Of a stretch of 6,924 nucleotides of DNA, positions 6,186-6,924 are shown one piece after another. The translations under genes were made by a program, and so were the position numbers. Position 1 is the stretch's first letter. Each line of letters opens with the position of its first letter. The notes under the pieces were generated by a model. That model saw only the letters and a list, made by a program, of their open reading frames with translations. It was not told the origin of the DNA and did no database searches. This stretch comes from Candidatus Bathyarchaeota archaeon (GTDB lineage: Archaea; Thermoproteota; Bathyarchaeia; Bathyarchaeales; Bathycorpusculaceae): positions 1 through 6,924 of the forward strand of contig JACUTN010000045.1 in the NCBI GenBank assembly GCA_014859805.1, given 5' to 3'.

Positions 6186-6207
6186 AAGCTTAATATTAAT
6201 TAAAAAA
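6180..6207 (-). terminator. Oligo-T terminator of the cysteine-rich gene
   Basis: On the minus strand, about 55 bases past the stop at 6263, there is a T6 run (6202-6207) followed by more T-rich sequence to 6180, overlapping the rpoP stop. This fits archaeal U-tract termination. The 77-base gap holds nothing else I recognise except a short CTGAAA/TTTCAG inverted repeat at 6248-6266. Confidence 0.4.
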
Positions 6208-6262
6208 TGGGCTATTTAATCCTTTGAAGACTTGATTTGACTGGCTGCTGAAACTAATGATT

Positions 6263-6586
6263 TCAGAAGATTTCTTTTTCGCCGATCCTACGAAGAGCCT
6301 TTCCACGAAGCTTTATTGGTGGGCCAACAACCTCCTCTGGCCCTTTCTCAGTTGTTTTTCTTTTCACGGTTTCTCCGCAGATTCCTCGTGGGAGAAGCCG
6401 TCTTTTTATACACATAGCATAGGTACAGTTTGCAACGTTACATGAGTCCCCTGTCCATTTGCACCATACATCATTTTGACGGTAGACAGCAGCGTTCTTT
6501 GCGCATCTAAAGAATTTACATGTGGGAGAACAACGCTTCACCTGAACCAATATATGCACAACCTCTGGTGTTAAACAAAACTTCAC
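6263..6586 (-). CDS. Cysteine-rich protein of unknown function
   Basis: I do not recognise a named family. The 107-residue product carries nine cysteines (4, 19, 23, 28, 42, 49, 54, 59, 70), eight of them packed between 19 and 70 with spacings x3, x4, x13, x6, x4, x4, x10. The segment 54-71 (CTYAMC, then RRLLPRGICG) looks like a conserved core, and 72-107 is a charged, disordered-looking tail. There is no signal peptide or membrane segment, so in the cytoplasm these cysteines would more likely bind zinc or an iron-sulfur cluster than form disulfides. The start is uncertain: GTG at 6586 has no clear ribosome site but suits a short leader from the TATA-like box at 6628-6637. In-frame GTG (residues 10 and 16) or TTG (13) starts are possible and keep the cysteine core. 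The cysteine spacing argues for a real gene. Confidence 0.7.
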   Translation of the reverse strand: MKFCLTPEVVHILVQVKRCSPTCKFFRCAKNAAVYRQNDVWCKWTGDSCNVANCTYAMCIKRRLLPRGICGETVKRKTTEKGPEEVVGPPIKLRGKALRRIGEKEIF

Positions 6587-6627
6587 TATTGCAGCATTTC
6601 TTGCCTAACAAGTATTTTCACATGAAC

Positions 6628-6637
6628 TAATATAAAG
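6628..6637 (-). promoter_or_regulatory. TATA-like box of the cysteine-rich gene
   Basis: On the minus strand CTTTATATTA is centred near 6633, about 46 bases before the GTG at 6586. Initiation near 6607 would leave a leader of roughly 20 bases. It lies in the 80-base gap after the membrane-protein stop, so the cysteine-rich gene may have its own promoter. Confidence 0.45.
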
Positions 6638-6666
6638 TTTTTTCCGTCAAACTCTTTATTCTAGCT

Positions 6667-6924
6667 CTAGTCTGAGCTTTTCTGCAATTTAGAACGTTTT
6701 CTTCTGTAGACTTCTATTGAAACAATGAGTATTATGGCTGCTGCGATTATTAGTGCTGTTGTTAACTGGCTTGTTTCAACAAGAATGCCAGCGATAATTA
6801 CGTACTTTCCAATTTTGACCTCAATGGTTGCTGATGAAACAACGGAGGATGTGGTTTCCATGCATGGCTGTGTTTGGTCGTTTAAATAAATGGCTATTTG
6901 TACACTCCCGCCGATGAAATCACT
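6667..6924 (-). CDS. C-terminal end of a membrane-anchored, probably surface protein (5' partial)
   Basis: Eighty-five residues are visible, and the frame is open to the window edge. Met at 6861 has no ribosome site and sits mid-domain, so the gene starts outside. The visible part begins with beta-rich, Gly/Ser/Thr-containing sequence (SVQIAIYLN near the edge, ATIEVKIGKYVIIAGI further on), like an extracellular immunoglobulin-like or jelly-roll fold. One hydrophobic helix of about 20 residues (LTTALIIAAAIILIVSIEVY) follows, then the positive cluster RRKRSK and a short tail. This is the arrangement of a type I protein: large outside domain, C-terminal anchor, tiny cytoplasmic end. The extracellular function cannot be read from this fragment. 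It lies 80 bases upstream of the cysteine-rich gene on the same strand. Confidence 0.7.
   Translation of the reverse strand, partial: SDFIGGSVQIAIYLNDQTQPCMETTSSVVSSATIEVKIGKYVIIAGILVETSQLTTALIIAAAIILIVSIEVYRRKRSKLQKSSD

Noticed and set aside
6248..6266. CTGAAA/TTTCAG inverted repeat as an rpoP terminator hairpin
   Set aside because: The stem is only 6 base pairs and AT-rich, and the following T-run lies inside the opposing gene. Archaeal termination does not need such hairpins, so it may be chance.
6257..6445. 62-residue plus-strand open frame after rpoP
   Set aside because: It is antisense to the cysteine-rich gene, whose regular cysteine spacing is far more gene-like.

Overview
The window looks archaeal and probably comes from the TACK side; Bathyarchaeia-like is my guess and is not proven. 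The archaeal evidence is a 57-residue RpoP (RNA polymerase subunit P), a Trm5-type rather than TrmD-type tRNA m1G37 methyltransferase, a Trm112 protein, TATA-like boxes at archaeal spacing, oligo-T terminators and strong GGAGG-type ribosome binding sites. Base composition is moderately AT-rich. Genes are densely packed and no stretch over 300 bases lacks a gene.

Left half (1-4714, + strand): four genes in one apparent operon for nucleotide-sugar metabolism. They are a 5'-truncated NDP-sugar pyrophosphorylase with a C-terminal left-handed beta-helix (GlmU/GMPP-like), a phosphoglucosamine/phosphomannomutase (GlmM-like), a UDP-glucose/GDP-mannose-dehydrogenase-family protein, and a Gfo/Idh/MocA oxidoreductase. 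Gaps are 15 and 32 bases, and the last pair share an ATGA overlap. The logic is hexosamine-phosphate to nucleotide-activated sugar, followed by oxidation, probably for surface-glycan or protein-glycosylation precursors. The third protein keeps the fold signatures but appears to have lost nearly all catalytic residues of its family. It is the most unusual item in the window.

Middle (4719-5940, - strand): trm5 followed 34 bases later by trm112, convergent with the sugar operon across only 4 bases. The pair suggests a tRNA-modification unit and raises the question of whether Trm112 partners Trm5 here. Divergent from trm5 is rpoP (6012-6185, +). A nearly symmetric TTTTAAAA element lies between the two and is placed so that it could drive both.

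Right end (6263-6924, - strand): an orphan 107-residue protein with nine cysteines and its own TATA-like box, preceded by the C-terminal end of a membrane-anchored, probably surface-exposed protein that runs off the window. I saw no rRNA, tRNA, CRISPR, insertion sequence or prophage signature.
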